This document shows, piece by piece, positions 35,236-44,407 of a stretch of DNA of 64,000 nucleotides; position 1 is the first letter of the stretch, and every line of letters starts with the position of its first letter. A program made the position numbers and the translations under genes. The DNA lies in the NCBI RefSeq assembly GCF_013390595.1, contig NZ_JACAWV010000016.1, positions 62,001 to 126,000 of the forward strand, written 5' to 3'. The DNA comes from Rhizobium sp. RM. Lineage in GTDB: Bacteria; Pseudomonadota; Alphaproteobacteria; Rhizobiales; Rhizobiaceae. The notes beneath the pieces were generated by a model that did not search any database, had not been told where the DNA came from, and worked only from the letters and a program-made list of their open reading frames with translations.

Positions 35236-36024
35236 TCAGGCGGGGGCCTTGGCTCCTCGTGGCACACGCTTCCTCGTGACGCGTGTGTTGACCTGCTCGA
35301 TGAAGGTCCAGATTTTGGGGTTCTTGGAGAGTTCCGCGATCTTGGATTCCAGTGATCCGAGATGACGCTGAATGGCTTCGTGTGCCGCCTCGACATTGCC
35401 GGATTCGATCGCGTTTACGATCGCTTCGTGCTCCTCGATCACCTTCTCAGTGCGGCGAACTGCAAACACCCGCTTCAGGTGTCGCATACGGTCCATTTCG
35501 CCCTTGGCCTGGTTGACGACGCTCCAGGCGCCGGGCAGCCGGGCTGCGGCAAAGATCGTACGGTGAAACTCTTCATCCAGCAGGAAGAAGTCGGTGAACT
35601 CTTCATCGTCGGCTGCGATGCGCTGCTGAGAAAGACATGTTTTCAGCCGGGCAATGTCTTCAAGCGAATGCCGCTTGGTTGCCTCGATGACGGCGCCTTC
35701 TTCGAGCTTGAATCGGATGAAGCAGGCTTCCATGTAACGCTGCACATCGATCGGCGAAATATAGGTGCCGCCTTGTGGCACGACGGTAACGAAACCTTCT
35801 TCGGCCAGGCGAATGATCGCTTCGCGCACCGGTGTCTTGCTGACATGCAGGAGCGCCGCGATTTCCTTCTCAGAAAGCGCTCGTCCTGGAAGCAGCTTCA
35901 CCTCGACAATCAGTTTGCGAAGGAGCGCATGCACCCGGCTGGTCATGTTTCCATCTTCGGGCAAATCGCGTGGGGTCACGAGATCAGAGAGCGGCAGCGA
36001 TGGAAATTCGATTGCGTTAGACAT
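35236..36024 (-). CDS. GntR-family regulator (FCD subfamily) of the alginate-type locus
   Basis: GntR regulator, 262 aa from the ATG at 36024 (a TTG at 36036 is less likely). The N-terminal winged helix reads GRALSEKEIAALLHVSKTPVREAIIRLAEEGFVTVVPQGGTYI. The FCD domain follows with its metal-type ligands (FFLLDEEFHRTIF; VIEEHEAIVNAIESGN; AIQRHL). It is first in a series of twelve co-directional genes. Three regularly spaced repeats cover its start and upstream DNA, suggesting autoregulation. The inducer is probably a uronate-derived keto sugar acid. Confidence 0.85.
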   Translation of the reverse strand: MSNAIEFPSLPLSDLVTPRDLPEDGNMTSRVHALLRKLIVEVKLLPGRALSEKEIAALLHVSKTPVREAIIRLAEEGFVTVVPQGGTYISPIDVQRYMEACFIRFKLEEGAVIEATKRHSLEDIARLKTCLSQQRIAADDEEFTDFFLLDEEFHRTIFAAARLPGAWSVVNQAKGEMDRMRHLKRVFAVRRTEKVIEEHEAIVNAIESGNVEAAHEAIQRHLGSLESKIAELSKNPKIWTFIEQVNTRVTRKRVPRGAKAPA

Positions 36025-36067
36025 ATCAATTACCAAACTGAGATATCAGAATAGAACTTGACATATC
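36020..36067. promoter_or_regulatory. Three GA(C/G)ATATC repeats at exact 20-bp steps
   Basis: GACATATC (36020-36027), GAGATATC (36040-36047) and GACATATC (36060-36067) begin exactly 20 bp apart, about two helical turns each, so they lie on one face of the DNA. The first covers the GntR start codon. This arrangement suggests cooperative binding of the encoded regulator. Confidence 0.5.
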
Positions 36068-36214
36068 TGTTGTTTTTTTGAGAGTCAAGCGCATCACGGC
36101 AGCTGCGTGAGTGATTTCCATGGAAGATCATTCTGACCGGTGCTGATTTTGGCCTCAGCCTGGAGGGCAGAGACCGCGAAGTTGCATGCGTAAAACACAC
36201 ATCGAGGAGGAACG

Positions 36215-36925
36215 ATGAAATCCGAAACCCGTGACAAGCTGATGGGTGTATCCGTCGCCACGCTCTGCTCGGCGCTCTACAAGCGCGGACTGAAAAACCA
36301 GACGATCCAGGACGTTCGGCCGGTGCGGCCGAAGGGCCGCAACATGGTCGGCCCCGCCTTCACCTTGCGCTATATGCCGGCGCGGGAGGATCGCAATCCG
36401 ATGACGGTGTTCCGTGATCCGAAACACCCGCAACGCCATGCGATCGAAACCTGCCCGGAAGGCCATGTGCTGGTCATGGATAGCCGCAAGGATGCCCGTG
36501 CGGCTTCAGCCGGCGATATTCTCATTACCCGCCTGATGGTGCGCGGTGGGGCAGGGGTGGTCACCGATGGTGGTTTTCGTGATGCCATGACGATCGGCGA
36601 ACTGGATATACCCGCCTATCATCACCGGCCATCCAGCCCGACCAATCTGACGCTGCATGAAGCGATCGATATCAACGTGCCGATCGGCTGCGGCGATGTT
36701 GCGGTGTTTCCGGGCGATATCATGGTGGGCGACGACGACAGCGTGATCGTCATTCCGGCGGAAATCGCCGACGAGATTGCCGATGAAGCGGTCGACATGA
36801 CAGCCTATGAGGATTTCGTCGTCGAAAGGGTCAAGGAAGGGCACACCATCATCGGGCTCTATCCGGCGACGGAGGAGAACAATCTCGCGCTCTTTGCCAA
36901 ATGGCGGGAAGCAAACGGGCGGTGA
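36215..36925 (+). CDS. RraA-family aldolase/decarboxylase-like protein
   Basis: RraA-type protein, 236 aa, of the group containing class II 4-hydroxy-4-methyl-2-oxoglutarate/4-carboxy-4-hydroxy-2-oxoadipate aldolases. The active-site loop GVVTDGGFRDAMTIGEL has the Asp and Arg-Asp used for metal and pyruvate binding; VAVFPGDIMVGDDDSVIVIP is the conserved second block. A GAGGAGG ribosome site precedes the ATG. It is divergent from the GntR gene and shares its upstream region, so it may cleave a 2-keto acid formed in the alginate-type pathway. Many family members act on oxaloacetate or unknown acids. Confidence 0.78.
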   Translation: MKSETRDKLMGVSVATLCSALYKRGLKNQTIQDVRPVRPKGRNMVGPAFTLRYMPAREDRNPMTVFRDPKHPQRHAIETCPEGHVLVMDSRKDARAASAGDILITRLMVRGGAGVVTDGGFRDAMTIGELDIPAYHHRPSSPTNLTLHEAIDINVPIGCGDVAVFPGDIMVGDDDSVIVIPAEIADEIADEAVDMTAYEDFVVERVKEGHTIIGLYPATEENNLALFAKWREANGR

Positions 36926-36940
36926 GCTGTCATTGGCCGC

Positions 36941-37981
36941 CTATCGGCGCGTCAATTGCTCATCGATCCCGGTAACGAAAACGCCTTCAGCCGCAAGGTG
37001 GTGGGCATATCGCTCGATCGAAAAGACCTGATCGATATGCCATATGCCTGCTGGAATGGAGGTATCGACCAAAAGACGCGCCGTCTCTGCCGCCATCAAT
37101 GCCGTGATCGCGGCCTCCTTCCTTCCCTCGAGGCGGATCGACCGCTGAAACCCTATGCCGTTTCGTGTTCCTTCCACGGCAACATAGAGCGCGGCGCGAT
37201 CAGAGCCGAGCCGGAAACGCATCATGCAATTTCTGGTCAGATCGCGCAGACGTGGACGACTGGCAACCAAGGGAAGCAGGCGAAACAGCAATCTGCTGAT
37301 GGCGGGGCTATCGAATGTCATGAGCGAACGCACGTCACCGATACCAAGTGTTCGGCGAACAACATGCTGATCGGCAAAATCGAAGGGTATCGCCGGATAG
37401 TTTCGCCCGTCTCGATCGAACGGCAGATTTTCAATGCGCGCGGATTTGAAGTTTCGAAGCGTCCAGTCAATGGCTGCAGGCCCGTGGCTATCGCCGATGC
37501 CCAGAAGAATGCCGATGCGGGCTTGCGGGACAAAATCCAGTTTTTCGGCACAGGCCTTCACCATGAGATTTGTAAGCCCGGGTGCCAGCCCAACAGACAG
37601 GAGCGCTCTGCCACCGTGCGCCTTCGTGGTTTGGAGCTGTTCGACCTTCTGGAAGAACATGTCATCCGCGGTGATGTCGATTAGGGCAAGGCCACGATTT
37701 AAAACGTATTCGACGAAACGTGTGTCTATCTGGTCTATGCATACGATGACGATTGTGATGCCCGTAAGTGCGGCGTTCCAGCTTTCGGGCTTCCCCAAAT
37801 CGATCTGTTCGGCGTCACATCGGAGGTTTGCCGCGACAGCCTTCGCCTTCGTTTTGTTTCGCCCGGCGATCCGGACATCGAAACGGCTATCGCCGCTTAG
37901 ACGGCGCGCGATCTGTTGTCCAACATGACCGTATCCGCCGACAACGAGAATGCCCGGCCTATTCTGACTGATTTTTTCCAT
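36941..37981 (-). CDS. Saccharopine-dehydrogenase-like NAD(P)-binding protein
   Basis: Protein of the saccharopine dehydrogenase NADP-binding family, 346 aa. The N-terminal Rossmann motif GILVVGGYGHVGQQIARRLSG is followed by an Arg-rich strand end (RIAGRNKTKA) favouring NADP, and SVGLAPGLTNLMVKACAEKL in the middle. Function of this subfamily is not known to me. It is divergent from an HxlR regulator (82-bp-scale gap with a palindrome) and converges with the RraA gene. HxlR regulators often control the divergent oxidoreductase gene. Confidence 0.72.
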   Translation of the reverse strand: MEKISQNRPGILVVGGYGHVGQQIARRLSGDSRFDVRIAGRNKTKAKAVAANLRCDAEQIDLGKPESWNAALTGITIVIVCIDQIDTRFVEYVLNRGLALIDITADDMFFQKVEQLQTTKAHGGRALLSVGLAPGLTNLMVKACAEKLDFVPQARIGILLGIGDSHGPAAIDWTLRNFKSARIENLPFDRDGRNYPAIPFDFADQHVVRRTLGIGDVRSLMTFDSPAISRLLFRLLPLVASRPRLRDLTRNCMMRFRLGSDRAALYVAVEGTRNGIGFQRSIRLEGRKEAAITALMAAETARLLVDTSIPAGIWHIDQVFSIERYAHHLAAEGVFVTGIDEQLTRR

Positions 37982-38025
37982 CTGACCTTGTGCCTATGCG
38001 CGTGCCGCCGAAAACACTATGTTCC

Positions 38026-38045
38026 GGCGAATCGATTGATCCGCC
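38026..38045. promoter_or_regulatory. Imperfect 20-bp palindrome in the divergent HxlR promoter
   Basis: From GGCG at 38026 to CGCC at 38045 the sequence is symmetric at 16 of 20 positions, with outer arms GGCG/CGCC. It lies between the two divergent start codons (37981 and 38061), the expected place for an HxlR operator. Confidence 0.4.
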
Positions 38046-38060
38046 TGGCAGACAAAGCAG

Positions 38061-38396
38061 ATGGCCTCTGAACTATCCAAACGGGAAGAACCGGCAATTC
38101 CGACCAGTCCGTCCCAATGTCCTGTCGAGGATTGGCTGACGTTTCTTGGACACAAGTGGAGCGCGTTGATCCTGTGGCGTCTCTCGGATCGGGACCATGG
38201 CTTTTCGGATCTGATGGACGCTCTGCCCGGTATCACTGCGAAGGTGCTGACGGATCGTCTTGCGGGCTTTGTCGAAAGAGGGTTGATCGTGCGCTCGTCC
38301 GCGTCAACCTTTCCGCGCCGAACAACCTACGCCCTGACCGACATGGGACGAGAGGTCTCTGCTATGCTGCAGAAGGTTTACGACTGGGCGCTTTGA
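38061..38396 (+). CDS. HxlR-family transcriptional regulator
   Basis: Small winged-helix regulator of the HxlR/MarR-like type, 111 aa. The family opening is CPVEDWLTFLGHKWSALILWRLSD, with the N-terminal Cys that some members use for aldehyde or redox sensing. It is followed by ALPGITAKVLTDRLAGFVERGLI and the wing RRTTYALTDMGREV. It is transcribed away from the saccharopine-dehydrogenase-like gene, its likely target. Confidence 0.85.
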   Translation: MASELSKREEPAIPTSPSQCPVEDWLTFLGHKWSALILWRLSDRDHGFSDLMDALPGITAKVLTDRLAGFVERGLIVRSSASTFPRRTTYALTDMGREVSAMLQKVYDWAL

Positions 38397-38779
38397 GGCG
38401 GAGTTTCGGCATCAGGAATTGCGTTCGCTCCCGCTTTAGCGCCTCGGGATTTTCAGCTTGATGCTGCCCGGTTGTTGAGGGCGGAGATCGAGATGGCGAA
38501 AGGACGCAATTTGGCCATCATGATGTCGCTTTCAGGCAGGAAGTCTGGTCGTATTCAGACGAAACAAGCGTCGAATTTTGAACATTCAAGACAGCCTCTT
38601 GCGGAGGGTCTGTCGGAACCAGCTTTGGATTGATTGCTGTGTAAAAAGCCAGATATCAGTGCGCTGACAACCGTGTCGATGACGCGGGACAGTCGCCGGC
38701 GGCCTTTCGGGTCGTTACGGCAAGGTGACAGGCCTAAATCGGCGTCGCCATCTTCCAAAAACAAAAAATTGAGAACTCC
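38397..38779. other. 383-bp region without a recognisable gene
   Basis: No frame here has coding character I trust. A short inverted repeat TTGAA-CA-TTCAA sits at 38578-38589. The last 25 bp before the MFS start are A-rich and presumably hold its leader. I see no RNA gene or repeat element. Confidence 0.5.
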
Positions 38780-40060
38780 ATGTCTAGGCAAATCCTGGCA
38801 ACGGTGATGGCGCCGCTTCTCGGCCTCTTCATCCTCAGCGTTGGCAACAGCTTCCTGTCTTCCGTCACCACCTTGCGTCTTGACGCCGGTGGCGCTTCGC
38901 CGACGATGATTGGCATCGTGTCCTCCGCCTATTTCGTTGGTCTGACGATCGGCGCAATGTTTCATGACCGCCTGATTGTGCGGATTGGCCACATTCGCGC
39001 CTATGGCAGTTTCGCGTCGCTTGGTGTGGTCTGCATCCTCATGCAGGTTCTGTCGAATGACTGGATGGTCTGGCTATTTGCCAGGTTGATATACGGCTGG
39101 ACCACCGTCGGTGTCTTTCTGGTCATTGAAAGCTGGCTGCTGCTGGCATCGGACCAGAGTGTTCGTGGTCGGTTTCTGGCCCTCTATATGATCGCTTTCT
39201 ATGGCGCAGGCGCTCTCGGTCAGGCGCTTCTCGGCACGGTCGGTGGTCTCGGAGACGCAGCCCCTTTCATCGTTGCAGCCATGCTCGCAGCGTTGTCGGT
39301 GTTGCCCATCGTTATTCTGCCGCGGGAAATGCCGACGATGGAGCGGGTAGAGGCGCTCAAGCCTTTGCAACTATTTCAAATGTCGCCGAGCGGCGTGGTC
39401 GGCTGTTTTGGGTCGGGGATCGCGATCGCAGCCGTCTACACACTGTTTCCGCTCTATCTGCAGAACATCGGCCTGCAGGTGGATGAGATCGGGAAGATGA
39501 TGGCCTACGTCATTCTAGGGGCCATGGTGTTGCAATATCCAGTCGGGCGATGGTCCGACAAGCAGGATCGTCGCGTGGTTCTCATCACTCTCGCGGCCCT
39601 GTGTCTGGCGCTCTGCGCGGCTGTTCTTTGGCTTCCCCATGATACGACGACGCTGATGATCACGCTCTTCCTGCTGGGTGGCGGTATCTTTGCGATCTAT
39701 CCTGTTTCCGTCAGTTTCTCTGCAGACCGCGCTTCGGTGGATTCTCTTGTGCCGATGATCCAGGGAATGCTTCTCGTCAATTCGATCGGCTCGGCAATCA
39801 GCCCGATCACAATTTCCGCCGCGATGAGCCGCTTCGGGGCGCCAGGGCTGTTCTGGTCGCTTGCACTCCTCAATCTCCTGCTGATGCTGTTCTTCATATG
39901 GCGTCGTGGCGCCCGGCCGGAGTCCACGCCGGTCGCGCCCTTCGCGCCTGCGACAGCGATGTCGCCGACGGGTGCGGAAATTCGCGTCACCGACGAAATG
40001 GTCCAGGGTGTCCTGGATCATGACCGAGCGGACGAGATGTCGCCGGCCCAGCAGTCCTGA
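38780..40060 (+). CDS. MFS transporter, YcaD-like
   Basis: Twelve-helix major facilitator transporter, 426 aa, resembling the YcaD/quinolone-resistance-like branch: LRLDAGGASPTMIGIVSSAYFVGLTIGAMFHDRLIVRIGHIRA, then FARLIYGWTTVGVFLVIESWLL with the acidic residue typical of that group, and PVGRWSDKQDRR in the central motif-A-like loop. The C-terminal 45 residues are hydrophilic. It stands alone between non-coding regions; the substrate is unknown. Confidence 0.82.
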   Translation: MSRQILATVMAPLLGLFILSVGNSFLSSVTTLRLDAGGASPTMIGIVSSAYFVGLTIGAMFHDRLIVRIGHIRAYGSFASLGVVCILMQVLSNDWMVWLFARLIYGWTTVGVFLVIESWLLLASDQSVRGRFLALYMIAFYGAGALGQALLGTVGGLGDAAPFIVAAMLAALSVLPIVILPREMPTMERVEALKPLQLFQMSPSGVVGCFGSGIAIAAVYTLFPLYLQNIGLQVDEIGKMMAYVILGAMVLQYPVGRWSDKQDRRVVLITLAALCLALCAAVLWLPHDTTTLMITLFLLGGGIFAIYPVSVSFSADRASVDSLVPMIQGMLLVNSIGSAISPITISAAMSRFGAPGLFWSLALLNLLLMLFFIWRRGARPESTPVAPFAPATAMSPTGAEIRVTDEMVQGVLDHDRADEMSPAQQS

Positions 40061-40280
40061 CGGCTTCCTAAAGCGGTTCAGTCGACCATTCGTTACGGTC
40101 GGCTGAGCGCGGCTTCCTCGCGCAAACGGGAACCGGTAACCGGCACGCCCCCTGAATCCGTCGGTCCTGTTTCTGGCCCGACCAGCCATCCGGTGACCAC
40201 CAATCTGATCCTGATTGTCACAGGGGAGGTCAGCGTACAGTTCGTTACGAGATGAAAATTTCGTCCAGCCATATTTACTT

Positions 40281-40300
40281 TTATCATTATATAATGCAGT
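40281..40300. promoter_or_regulatory. Candidate GntR operator before tctC
   Basis: It contains the perfect 12-bp palindrome CATTATATAATG (40285-40296). Read on the minus strand, the 20-bp element matches 44408-44427 upstream of the aconitase gene in 17 of 20 bases. It ends 55 bp before the tctC start. The GntR gene at 43445 lies between the two copies. Confidence 0.5.
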
Positions 40301-40355
40301 TTTTCCTTATTGCGGTCCGGGAGGCGGGCCTATTGCAACAGGGAGGAACGTTGCA

Positions 40356-41324
40356 GTGTTTAAATTCAAAAAACTGATTCTGGCAGCCGCGACTGGCATA
40401 GCACTCGTATCGGCGAGCGGAGCCTCGATGGCCGAAAGCCTCGAGTTGAACATCATGGCTCCGGCGGGTGCTGGTGGTGGCTGGGACTCTGCAGCGCGCT
40501 CATTGCAGGAGGTGATGATGGCAACCGGGGCGGCCAAGAGTGTGCAGGTTGTCAACGTACCCGGTGCGGGTGGCACTGTGGGGCTTGCTCAATTCATCGG
40601 ATCTGCCAAAGGAAGTTCGAACCAGTTGCTGGTTGCAGGCATTACCCTTGTCGGTGCCAGCATCTCCAATAACTCCCCGGTCGACCTGACGAAGGTAACT
40701 CCTGTTGCGCGTCTGACAGGCGATCCGCTGGTCATCGTTGTTCCCAAGGATTCGCCAATCAAGACGATGGCTGATCTGCAGGCTCAGATCAAAACCGATG
40801 TGGCGAAGACGATCTGGGTGGGTGGTTCTGCCGGCGGCGCCGACCATATTCTCGCAGCGCTCGTCACGAAGGCTGCCGGCGCGGATCCCGCGCAGGTCAA
40901 CTATGTCGCTTACTCCGGTGGTGGTGAATCGCTCGCAGCGATGTTGGGCGGGCAGGCGACTGCCGGTGTTTCAGGTTATGGCGAATGGCAGGGGCAGATT
41001 GAATCAGGTGATCTGCGAGCGCTGGCGATTTCCTATCCCGAACCCATTGAGGGTATCGAAGCCAAGCCGCTGAAGGCGCAAGGGCTCGACATCGAACTCG
41101 TGAACTGGCGCGGCATCTTTGCAGGTCCCGGCGTTGAAGGCCCGGATCTCGATGCGCTCAAAGCCGCGGTCGAAAAGACGGTCAAATCGGAGCAATGGAA
41201 GACGGTCCTCAAAACCCGTGGTTGGGCGGACTATTACGCACCATCCAATGAGTTTCAGTCCTTTATCAGTTCCGAGACGCAACGTGTCCGTGACGTCCTG
41301 AAGTCCATCGGGCTTGCGAACTAG
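40356..41324 (+). CDS. tctC: TctC-type tripartite tricarboxylate transporter binding protein
   Basis: Periplasmic binding protein of a tripartite tricarboxylate transporter (TTT), 322 aa. I use the GTG at 40356, preceded by GGGAGGAACG; the longer frame has no signal peptide. The signal is FKFKKLILAAATGIALVSASGASMA. The body has LNIMAPAGAGGGWDSAARSLQEVM, matching the TctC subgroup binding citrate-like ligands (GGGWD) in preference to the Bug type, and later WRGIFAGPGVEG. Its ligand is probably a di- or tricarboxylate, supported by the aconitase downstream. Confidence 0.88.
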   Translation: MFKFKKLILAAATGIALVSASGASMAESLELNIMAPAGAGGGWDSAARSLQEVMMATGAAKSVQVVNVPGAGGTVGLAQFIGSAKGSSNQLLVAGITLVGASISNNSPVDLTKVTPVARLTGDPLVIVVPKDSPIKTMADLQAQIKTDVAKTIWVGGSAGGADHILAALVTKAAGADPAQVNYVAYSGGGESLAAMLGGQATAGVSGYGEWQGQIESGDLRALAISYPEPIEGIEAKPLKAQGLDIELVNWRGIFAGPGVEGPDLDALKAAVEKTVKSEQWKTVLKTRGWADYYAPSNEFQSFISSETQRVRDVLKSIGLAN

Positions 41325-41333
41325 GCCTGGCAG

Positions 41334-41362
41334 GCGGGAAGCGGCCTCAGGTCGCTTTCCGC
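41334..41362 (+). terminator. Intercistronic stem-loop after tctC
   Basis: GCGGGAAGCG pairs with CGCTTTCCGC (10 bp, one G-U) around a 9-nt loop, beginning 9 bp after the tctC stop. It has no U-run, so it is more likely an mRNA stabiliser than a full terminator. Confidence 0.55.
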
Positions 41363-41376
41363 AGATGAGGAAAATC

Positions 41377-41850
41377 ATGTCATCCAGAACACCTTCCATA
41401 GCGAACCGTCCCGCAGCGGTTGTCGCCATCATCCTGCTCGCAATCTCTGCCATAACCTATTGGGACGCCACCCAGATGAAGGTGCGGGCAACGTACGGCA
41501 TGGGCGCCAATGCTGCATCGTATTTTGTGGCGCTGCTATTTCTCGTTCTTGCGCTCGGGCATTTTATCAGCGCCTTCAAGCCTGCCGATATCGACGAGGA
41601 AGCCGTCGACTGGAAGGCGGTTGGCTGGGTCGGTCTGGCGCTTGCCGGACTGATCGGCTCAGTCTGGTCTGGTGGTGGCTTTATCCTCGGATCGACCCTG
41701 CTTTTTGCTTTTACGGCAAGAGGTTTCGGGCGCCGCGCGTTTTTCAAGGACATCTGTCTTGGCGCCTTTATTGGCCTTCTGATTTTCCTGATGTTCAACA
41801 AGTTGCTGACGCTCGCGCTGCCGCAAGGCCCGCTTGAGCGATTGTTCTGA
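41377..41850 (+). CDS. tctB: TctB-type small membrane subunit
   Basis: Small subunit of the TTT transporter, 157 aa from the ATG at 41377, which has GAGG just upstream (an ATG at 41365 is an alternative). Four hydrophobic helices are visible: [69 protein letters not shown] and [17 protein letters not shown]. The order tctC-tctB-tctA is standard for this family. Confidence 0.87.
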   Translation: MSSRTPSIANRPAAVVAIILLAISAITYWDATQMKVRATYGMGANAASYFVALLFLVLALGHFISAFKPADIDEEAVDWKAVGWVGLALAGLIGSVWSGGGFILGSTLLFAFTARGFGRRAFFKDICLGAFIGLLIFLMFNKLLTLALPQGPLERLF

Positions 41851-41858
41851 GGCCAGCC

Positions 41859-43358
41859 ATGGATTCCATCCTCTTTCTTCTTCAGGGTTTTGCGACCGCG
41901 ATCGAGCCCGCCAATCTGATCTATGCGGCTGTCGGCGTCATCATCGGAACCGCGGTTGGCGTTCTTCCGGGAATCGGGCCGGCGCTGACGGTTGCGTTGC
42001 TGCTGCCTGTGACCTTCAAACTGGACCCCGGCGGGTCGATCATCATGTTCGCCGGGATTTATTACGGCGGCATGTATGGTGGCTCGACCACCGCAATCCT
42101 GCTGAACACGCCGGGCGAAAGTGCATCGGTGGTGACCGCGCTCGAGGGCAATCAGATGGCCCGCTCTGGTCGCGGCGGGCCCGCGCTGGCGACGGCGGCG
42201 ATCGGTTCTTTCGTCGCCGCATTGATTGCGACGGTGGGGCTCGCCTTCCTTGCGCCAATACTGGTCAAGATCGCCGTGAAATTCGGTCCCTGGGATTATT
42301 TCGGTCTGATGCTGATCGCCTTTGTCACGGTATCTGCAACCTTTGGTTCATCGCCGTTGAGGGGCCTCACCAGCCTAGCCTTCGGTCTGTGGCTCGGCCT
42401 GATGGGCATCGACCAGCTCACCGGTCAGGCCCGTCTGACATTCGGCATCCCGGAACTGCTCGATGGTGTCGAAGTCACGACGCTTGCCGTTGGTTTGTTT
42501 GCAATCGGCGAAGCGCTGCTTGTTGCCTCCCGACATCTGTATAAGCCAGAAAAGCCGATGCCCGTGAAAGGCTCGATCTGGATGACAAGGGAAGACTGGA
42601 GCCGCTCGTGGAAACCGTGGTTGCGTGGGACCGTCATTGGATTTCCGATCGGTGCGCTACCGGCCGGCGGGGCTGAAATCCCGACATTCCTGAGCTACAA
42701 TGTCGAGCGGAAACTGACCAGGAAACCCGAGGAATTCGGACGCGGCGCGATTGAAGGCGTGGCTGGTCCGGAAGCTGCCAACAATGCCTCTGCCGCAGGC
42801 ACACTCGTTCCGTTGCTGACGCTTGGACTTCCAACCTCCGCCACCGCAGCGGTTATGTTGGCAGGATTCCAGCAGTATAATATCCAGCCGGGCCCGCTTC
42901 TTTTTACCCAGCACGCGGATCTTGTCTGGGGTCTGGTTGCGAGCCTGTTCATTGCCAACGTCATGCTGCTTGTTCTGAACCTGCCCTTGGTGGGGCTCTG
43001 GGTCAGGCTGCTGGCCATCCCGCTGCCATGGCTCTATGCGGGCATCCTCGTCTTTGCCTCAATGGGAACGATTGCCGCAAATCCATCGGTTGTCGAGCTT
43101 CTCTTGCTGACCGGTTTTGGTGTCGTCGGTTTTCTGATGAGGAAGTTTGACTATCCCATCGCTCCGGCTGTCGTCGGACTGATCCTCGGTCCTCTGGCAG
43201 ACAGCGCATTGCGGCGCTCCATGCAGATGAGCCTCGGCGACCCGATGATCCTGCTCCAGCATCCGAGTTCCGCGATCATGATCGCCATCGCAATTATCGC
43301 TCTGGTCGCCCCGTTCGTCTTCCGTGGACTTTCGAAGTTCCAGCAGGACGAGGATTGA
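41859..43358 (+). CDS. tctA: TctA-type large membrane subunit
   Basis: Large subunit of the TTT transporter, 499 aa, about twelve helices. Conserved blocks are [64 protein letters not shown] and [30 protein letters not shown]; the two glycine-rich repeats probably form the substrate path. It begins 8 bp after tctB and is the last transporter gene before the regulator. Confidence 0.92.
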   Translation: MDSILFLLQGFATAIEPANLIYAAVGVIIGTAVGVLPGIGPALTVALLLPVTFKLDPGGSIIMFAGIYYGGMYGGSTTAILLNTPGESASVVTALEGNQMARSGRGGPALATAAIGSFVAALIATVGLAFLAPILVKIAVKFGPWDYFGLMLIAFVTVSATFGSSPLRGLTSLAFGLWLGLMGIDQLTGQARLTFGIPELLDGVEVTTLAVGLFAIGEALLVASRHLYKPEKPMPVKGSIWMTREDWSRSWKPWLRGTVIGFPIGALPAGGAEIPTFLSYNVERKLTRKPEEFGRGAIEGVAGPEAANNASAAGTLVPLLTLGLPTSATAAVMLAGFQQYNIQPGPLLFTQHADLVWGLVASLFIANVMLLVLNLPLVGLWVRLLAIPLPWLYAGILVFASMGTIAANPSVVELLLLTGFGVVGFLMRKFDYPIAPAVVGLILGPLADSALRRSMQMSLGDPMILLQHPSSAIMIAIAIIALVAPFVFRGLSKFQQDED

Positions 43359-43444
43359 TAGGGATCGGCGGCCGACAAGGTTGCCGACTGTTGCGCCTGT
43401 CGTGGCAATGATACAAGAACGGAGTTCACCAACGAGCAGGTTCA

Positions 43445-44329
43445 ATGGCGCGTAAAAGCCTCACTCCACAGATCACCGGAAGCATCGTCGATTACGTCAG
43501 GGCGAATGAGTTGGCGAAAGGCGATCATCTGCCCTTGCAGATGCTCGCTGACGCTTTCCGGGTATCCCGTGCGCCGATCATGAGCGCCCTGAAACATCTC
43601 GAGACGCAAGGCGTTGTCAGGGCAGAATCGAACCGAGGCTATTTTCTTGCCATTGACCATAAGGATCTCGACCTAGCAGAACCTTCGGGCGGCGCCGACG
43701 ATGAGGGCGATGATCCCGTCTATTTCCGCATCGCGGAAGATCGGCTTTCCGGCAAGCTGGAGGATCGTGTCAGCGAAAACGAGCTGATGCGCTTTTATGA
43801 TGTGCCGAGAACCAGGTTGTTGCGTGTGCTCAGGCGGATATCCGAAGAGGGCTGGATGGAGCGCCTTCCCGGCAATGGCTGGATGTTCACTCCGGCTTTG
43901 ACGTCAAAAAAGAGCTATGAGGACGGCTATGCGTTTCGCGCTGTTGTGGAACAGCAGGCAATGCTACTGCCAAGCTTCGAGCTTAATCTGGAAGGCGTAA
44001 AGCGGGCGCGTGATGTCCAGATGCGGTTGCGCGATGGCGGTTTCGAAACCTGGTCGCGCGCGGAAATCTTTCGGGCTAACAACGAATTCCACGAGATGCT
44101 GGTTGCCTGCTCGCAAAATGAGTTTTTCCTGGAATCGATCAAGCGTATCAATCGGCTTCGCCGCCTGATCGAATACCACATCACGATCGACAGAAGCCGC
44201 CTTCCCCGACAGACGGTGGAGCATCTGCAAATCCTCGACTTGCTTGAAGACGGGCGTCGCAACGAAGCAGCGGCCTTTCTCTATACCCACATCATGGGTG
44301 CCGGTCGCATCAAGTCTCCCAAGGTTTGA
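43445..44329 (+). CDS. GntR-type regulator with two winged-helix domains
   Basis: Regulator of 294 aa, probably of the tricarboxylate locus. A first winged helix (about residues 7-66) reads DYVRANELAKGDHLPLQMLA, then FRVSRAPIMSALKHLETQGVV. A second helix-turn-helix-like unit (about 95-155) reads RLSGKLEDRVSENELMRFYD, then VPRTRLLRVLRRISEEGWME. The C-terminal third is FCD-like (ANNEFHEMLVACSQN; TVEHLQILDLLEDGRRNEAA; YTHIMGAGR). Standard FCD regulators have one winged helix, so this duplicated reader is unusual. Candidate operators sit before tctC and before the aconitase gene. Confidence 0.78.
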   Translation: MARKSLTPQITGSIVDYVRANELAKGDHLPLQMLADAFRVSRAPIMSALKHLETQGVVRAESNRGYFLAIDHKDLDLAEPSGGADDEGDDPVYFRIAEDRLSGKLEDRVSENELMRFYDVPRTRLLRVLRRISEEGWMERLPGNGWMFTPALTSKKSYEDGYAFRAVVEQQAMLLPSFELNLEGVKRARDVQMRLRDGGFETWSRAEIFRANNEFHEMLVACSQNEFFLESIKRINRLRRLIEYHITIDRSRLPRQTVEHLQILDLLEDGRRNEAAAFLYTHIMGAGRIKSPKV

Positions 44330-44407
44330 TCGCCTCGGCACTCCCTCGGGTTCACGGCCTCAATTTTTTCAAACATGTCAAAATTCTGACTTCTCGGAAT
44401 AAATAAA

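Noticed and set aside
34143-35279. Long plus-strand open frame of 378 codons opposite the AlgS-like ATPase
   Set aside because: It is the antisense of a complete ATPase gene with all motifs; the translation shows no family pattern.
38555-38992. Minus-strand frame spanning the 38.4-38.8 kb gap
   Set aside because: More than half overlaps the MFS gene antisense, and the remainder has no family pattern.
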